Shown: positions 61,207-64,000 of the stretch, piece by piece | Layout: every line of letters begins with the position of its first letter | How positions within the stretch are numbered: the first letter of the stretch is position 1 | From: Comamonas odontotermitis | GTDB taxonomy: Bacteria > Pseudomonadota > Gammaproteobacteria > Burkholderiales > Burkholderiaceae_C | DNA: 64,000 nucleotides | Direction of reading: 5' to 3' | Assembly: GCF_020080045.1 (NCBI RefSeq) | Contig: NZ_CP083452.1 | Location: 129,001-193,000 of the forward strand | Made by a program: the position numbers and the translations under genes | Notes under the pieces: model-generated | Told to the model about the DNA's origin: nothing | The model's database searches: none | Seen by the model: only the letters and a program-made list of their open reading frames with translations

Positions 61207-61283
61207 AGCAAAACAATGAATAAAAGCGTCTCTGGCGCTTATCTGTAAAGCGCAAGATGCTATCAAATAAATAGCTATCGCGA
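61207..61283 (-). repeat. Dispersed repeat family A, full-length copy
   Basis: On the minus strand it reads CGATAGCTATTTATTTGATA, GCATCTTGCGCTTTACAGAT, AAGCGCCAGAGACGCTTTTA. The GCGCTT...AAGCGC core forms a hairpin ending in TTTTA, and the first TAG is the stop codon of the DMT exporter gene. This is the most complete copy in the window and serves as reference for the others. Confidence 0.85.
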
Positions 61284-62354
61284 TTCCCGTACCGACAGCC
61301 ACGCGCTCAGCGCGCCGCCCACGGCAATGGCCACCATCCCCAGCACCGCCCAATGGTCTGGCATGTGGCCGTACAGCAGCCAGCCGGAGAACACGGCGAA
61401 CGGGATCTGGCTGTAGAGGAAGGGCGATATGGTTGCCGGCTTGGCGTGTTCGTAAGCCTTGAGCAGCATCAAGTGGCCAATGGTGCTGCCCACGCCCATG
61501 GCGAGTGAGCCCAGCCACAGGGCCGCAGTATCGGGCATCTGCCAGAACCAGGGCAGGCTCGCGGTGGTCAGCACCAGGGCGAGCAGGCTGGTGTAGATCT
61601 GCGTGGTCAGCGGCCGTTCCTTGCCGGCCATCTGGCTGCTGACGATCTGGTAGGCCGTATTGGCGGCCAGTTGCAGCAGGGGCCAGACGAGGGCGCCGCC
61701 GCTGAAATTGGCGCCGCCGGGGCGGATGATGACCACCGTGCCGATAAACCCCATGGCCACCAGCACCCAGCGCAGAGGACTCACCGGCTGGCGCAGCCAC
61801 AGTGCGGCCACCAGGGTCATGGCGAGCGGCGTCATCGCCACCACGGCGGTGAACTCGGCCAGCGGCAGGTAGCGCAGGCTCATCATGGCGCAGGCATTGC
61901 TGCTGCAAAACAGTGCGGCGCGCATCACCTGAAAGCGCGGGTGCGTGGTGCGGAAGATATCCATACCGCTCTGTGCCAGCCCCCAGCTCACTGTGAAGAT
62001 CGATTGCAGCACGTAGCGCAGCCATAGCGCCATGAGCAGGGGCAAAATGGCGCCCACGTACTTGGAGCCGGTGTCCAGCAGGCAGAAAAAGGCGCAGGCC
62101 GTAACCGTCATGGCAATGCCGGTGAGGGCCGATCCCTTGCCCGGACGGGGAGCGCCTGGCGATGGCAAGGTCGCGGGTGCTGCGGCGGCCGGGGCTGTAG
62201 GCAGCGCTGACGCGGAGGGTGGGGTCACGGTCAAATCGCCTGGGCGCAGGGCCACAGGCGCGGGGGAGGCGGTCGGGGAGGTCACGCGGGCTGGTGCAAG
62301 GCGCGGCAGCCGGTCTCCTGCGGAGTCGAAGGGCTGGCGCAATGACTTGTCCAT
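61275..62354 (-). CDS. EamA/DMT-family transporter
   Basis: 359 residues. After a roughly 75-residue Pro/Ala-rich N-terminal tail (ALPTAPAAAAPATLPSPGAP) there are ten membrane segments in two EamA repeats: GIAMTVTACAFFCLLDTGSKYVGAILPLLMALWLRYVLQ...YLPLAEFTAVVAMTPLAMTLVAAL, then ANTAYQIVSSQMAG...SPFLYSQIPFAVFSGWLLYGHMPDHWAVLGMVAIAVGG. Such exporters move amino acids or metabolites across the inner membrane; the substrate is unknown. The long disordered N-terminus is unusual. Its stop codon lies within repeat A. It is divergent from the siderophore importer genes. Confidence 0.88.
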   Translation of the reverse strand: MDKSLRQPFDSAGDRLPRLAPARVTSPTASPAPVALRPGDLTVTPPSASALPTAPAAAAPATLPSPGAPRPGKGSALTGIAMTVTACAFFCLLDTGSKYVGAILPLLMALWLRYVLQSIFTVSWGLAQSGMDIFRTTHPRFQVMRAALFCSSNACAMMSLRYLPLAEFTAVVAMTPLAMTLVAALWLRQPVSPLRWVLVAMGFIGTVVIIRPGGANFSGGALVWPLLQLAANTAYQIVSSQMAGKERPLTTQIYTSLLALVLTTASLPWFWQMPDTAALWLGSLAMGVGSTIGHLMLLKAYEHAKPATISPFLYSQIPFAVFSGWLLYGHMPDHWAVLGMVAIAVGGALSAWLSVRESR

Positions 62355-62509
62355 TGTAAAAAGCCTGCCGCCGTTGGCGAGCCTGCCGTGGCTCCCGGCA
62401 GGCGATTTCGTGGCGCTGTTGTCCGGCCTGCGACACCTGCAAAGCCGCACGCGCCATGCAGGAATAAAGGCCTTGCGTTTGGTTGAGGTGGCAACAGCGT
62501 GTTACCATT

Positions 62510-62528
62510 AAATGAGAATGATTCGCAT
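62510..62528 (+). promoter_or_regulatory. Candidate Fur box upstream of siderophore ABC importer
   Basis: AATGAGAATGATTCGCATA, preceded by GTGTTACCATTA, matches the Fur box at 51382 over more than 25 positions. The 374-base gap around it also holds a repeat-like fragment (AAGCTATGAATTGGAG...AATCAATAGCATC near 62632-62661) and no conserved coding frame. Confidence 0.8.
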
Positions 62529-62728
62529 ACGTGTTAATTTGCGTAAAGCTCGTGCAGCGGTGCCCTTTTTCGCGGGGTTTGCGGTCATTCCAGTAAATCA
62601 ACCGCTGGAGCATATGTGGCGGGCGCAAGAAGCTATGAATTGGAGAGCAATCAATAGCATCACGTAGCGATACGGGCTTGGGTCGGATGCATGCATGGGC
62701 TGCCAGCTCACCGACCAAAGGATGTTCC

Positions 62729-63700
62729 ATGTCGCGCTTTGCCTTGTCTTCTTCGGGGACTTCGACGTTTTCCGTCAACCGCCGCCAGTCGCTCCTGCAG
62801 CTGGGTGCGTTGGTGACCCTGCCCTGGGCGGCGGGCTCGGCCCTGGCACAGCAAAGCTTCACGGTGCAGCAATCCAATGGTGCGGTGCAGATTCCCGTCA
62901 AGCCGAAAACCATTCTGGTGTTCGACATGGCGGCGCTCGACTGCCTGCGGGCGCTGGGCGCGCAGGTCAAGGGCGTGCCCGAGGTGGTCAAGTTTCCCCA
63001 GGTGCTGGAGCAGTACGCCAGCAAGGACTACACCCGTATCGGCAGCCTGTTCGAGCCCAACTACGAAGTGGTCAAGGGCCTCAATCCCGATGTGATCGTG
63101 GCCGGTGGCCGTTCGGCAGCGAAGGTGCCCGAGCTGTCAAAGATTGCCCCAACGCTTGATCTGACGGTGAACAACGCCAAGCCGGTGGAAAGCGCTTTCA
63201 AGCACCTGAAGATTCTGGGCCAGATGGTGGGCGCCGAGGCCAAGGCGGATGAACTCATCGCCGCCATGCAGGCCGATATCGACAAGCTCAAGGGCTTGAC
63301 GGCGGGCAAGGGCACGGGCCTGATGGTGATGACCAATGGCGGCAAGCTCAGCGCCTACGGCCCTGGCTCGCGCTTTGGCATGCTGCACGATGTGTACGGC
63401 ATTGCGCCTGCCAACAAGGACATCCAGGTGGCGGGCCACGGCCAGGCGATCTCGTTTGAATTCATCCTCAAGACCAATCCCGACTGGCTGTTCGTGCTGG
63501 ACCGCGATGCCGCCATTGGCCGCGAAGGCGCATCGGCGTCCAAGCTGCTGGACAACCCGCTGGTCAACGCCACCAAGGCGGCCAGGAAAAAGCAGATCGT
63601 CTATCTGAACTCGGCCAACTGGTACCTGCTGGGCAACGCCAGCCCCGGCTCGCTGCACGACGATGTGACGCAGCTGATCAACGCATTCTCCCAAGCCTGA
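62729..63700 (+). CDS. Siderophore ABC transporter periplasmic binding protein (FatB/YclQ-like)
   Basis: 323 residues. A Tat-like or Sec signal (NRRQSLLQLGALVTLPWAAGSALA) is followed by a class III binding fold: PVKPKTILVFDMAALDCLRALGAQVKGVPEVV, YTRIGSLFEPNYEVVKGLNPDVIVAGGRSA, NPDWLFVLDRDAAIG, and KKQIVYLNSANWYLLG. This resembles FatB/YclQ proteins that bind catecholate or carboxylate siderophores and their ferric complexes. AAAGGATG precedes the ATG. The permease gene follows after 37 bases. Fur control is likely. Confidence 0.92.
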   Translation: MSRFALSSSGTSTFSVNRRQSLLQLGALVTLPWAAGSALAQQSFTVQQSNGAVQIPVKPKTILVFDMAALDCLRALGAQVKGVPEVVKFPQVLEQYASKDYTRIGSLFEPNYEVVKGLNPDVIVAGGRSAAKVPELSKIAPTLDLTVNNAKPVESAFKHLKILGQMVGAEAKADELIAAMQADIDKLKGLTAGKGTGLMVMTNGGKLSAYGPGSRFGMLHDVYGIAPANKDIQVAGHGQAISFEFILKTNPDWLFVLDRDAAIGREGASASKLLDNPLVNATKAARKKQIVYLNSANWYLLGNASPGSLHDDVTQLINAFSQA

Positions 63701-63737
63701 TGGCTGGGCTGCAGCCAGCCTTGCCGCGAGCCACAGC

Positions 63738-64000
63738 ATGACAGACATGGTTTTGAAAGCGCCACGCAGCGAGCGCAGCCCGGTGCTGCGCCCGCTGGCT
63801 TTCGCGCTGCCCGCCGTGGCAGCCCTGGCCGTTCTGGCCTTCATCAGCCTGCTGGTGGGGGTGAGCGATGTGTCGGTCGCCACCATCGTGCGCCTTTTCT
63901 CGCACAACGAAGACGACCTGGCCACGCAGGTGCTGGTTGCCAGCCGCGTGCCGCGCACGCTGGCGCTGCTGCTGGCGGGCAGCGCCATGGCCGTGGCGGG
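63738..64000 (+). CDS. FecCD-family siderophore permease, N-terminal part (cut by window end)
   Basis: The frame opens MTDMVLKAPRSERSPV and stays open to the window edge (about 87 residues). The first membrane helix is LPAVAALAVLAFISLLVGV, then VSVATIVRLFSHNEDDLATQVLVASRVPRTLALLLAGSAMAVAG, where 'SRVPRTLALLLAGSAMAVAG' is the BtuC/FecCD signature. It works with the binding protein encoded just upstream; an ATPase and a second permease are expected beyond the window. Confidence 0.9.
   Translation, partial: MTDMVLKAPRSERSPVLRPLAFALPAVAALAVLAFISLLVGVSDVSVATIVRLFSHNEDDLATQVLVASRVPRTLALLLAGSAMAVA

Overview
The window is GC-rich DNA from a betaproteobacterium, most likely family Comamonadaceae (Comamonas/Acidovorax-like). 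Grounds: three orphan 'Bug' tricarboxylate-type binding proteins, the gene neighbourhood rpe-gph-speD-trpE-chorismate mutase-trpG-dinB-trpD-trpC, the apaG / Gcr-type 'recombinase' / thiL / pgpA / pncC block, and two families of dispersed intergenic palindromes of a kind I know from this family (one built on a GCGCTT...AAGCGC core, one on GAGGCGCTGCGCGCC). No rRNA, tRNA, CRISPR array, phage or plasmid module was seen. Almost all of the window reads as ordinary chromosome. The one mobile element is an IS481-family insertion sequence.

Layout. 1-8.1 kb: SpoVR C-terminus, then on the minus strand an RpiR-type regulator, cca and a truncated MreB-like protein; a glutamate/aspartate-type binding protein; GST; a MarR/MFS-efflux pair; 5-formyl-THF cyclo-ligase. 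8.6-10.6 kb: Slt-type lytic transglycosylase. 10.7-19.7 kb: a fatty-acid/acyl-CoA catabolic island (dienoyl-CoA reductase-like SDR, enoyl-CoA hydratase, hydroxyacyl-CoA dehydrogenase, thiolase, divergent AMP-dependent ligase, long-chain-type acyl-CoA dehydrogenase) with two Bug binding proteins. 19.7-25.5 kb: a LuxR-type response regulator, a hydroxypyruvate-isomerase-like enzyme, a hybrid sensor kinase with a DctB-like sensor and a degenerate receiver, and dctA. 25.6-29.3 kb: a kinase-like protein, a membrane FMN glutamate-synthase-like protein and a SEC-C protein. 29.4-32.1 kb: a three-gene exported amine-oxidation cassette (Tat-exported flavin amine oxidase, cytochrome c, RidA-like lipoprotein). 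32.5-35 kb: an SPFH protein fused to a helix-turn-helix tail, and its zinc-ribbon partner. 35-41.8 kb: housekeeping genes. 41.8-50.9 kb: rpe, then an IS481 element that has cut off a flavoprotein reductase, then gph, speD and the trp operon with a candidate Trp-codon leader peptide. 51-55.6 kb: a Fur-box-preceded TonB siderophore receptor plus a Fes-like esterase. 55.7-62.4 kb: ung, a LysR / Bug / gamma-glutamyltransferase-like cluster, an HdeD-like protein and a DMT exporter. 62.5-64 kb: a second Fur-box promoter driving a siderophore ABC importer that runs off the window.

How the genes fit together. The acyl-CoA island holds activation, dehydrogenation, hydration, second dehydrogenation and thiolysis, a full beta-oxidation turn, and is flanked by uptake-type binding proteins. 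The kinase, response regulator and DctA probably form a C4-dicarboxylate sensing and uptake unit. The amine-oxidation cassette looks like a periplasmic dehydrogenase with its own electron acceptor and an imine-hydrolysing helper. The two Fur-box promoters share extended sequence and tie the receptor/esterase pair to the ABC importer. Start codons were chosen from ribosome-binding sites and family alignments held in memory; no database search was possible.
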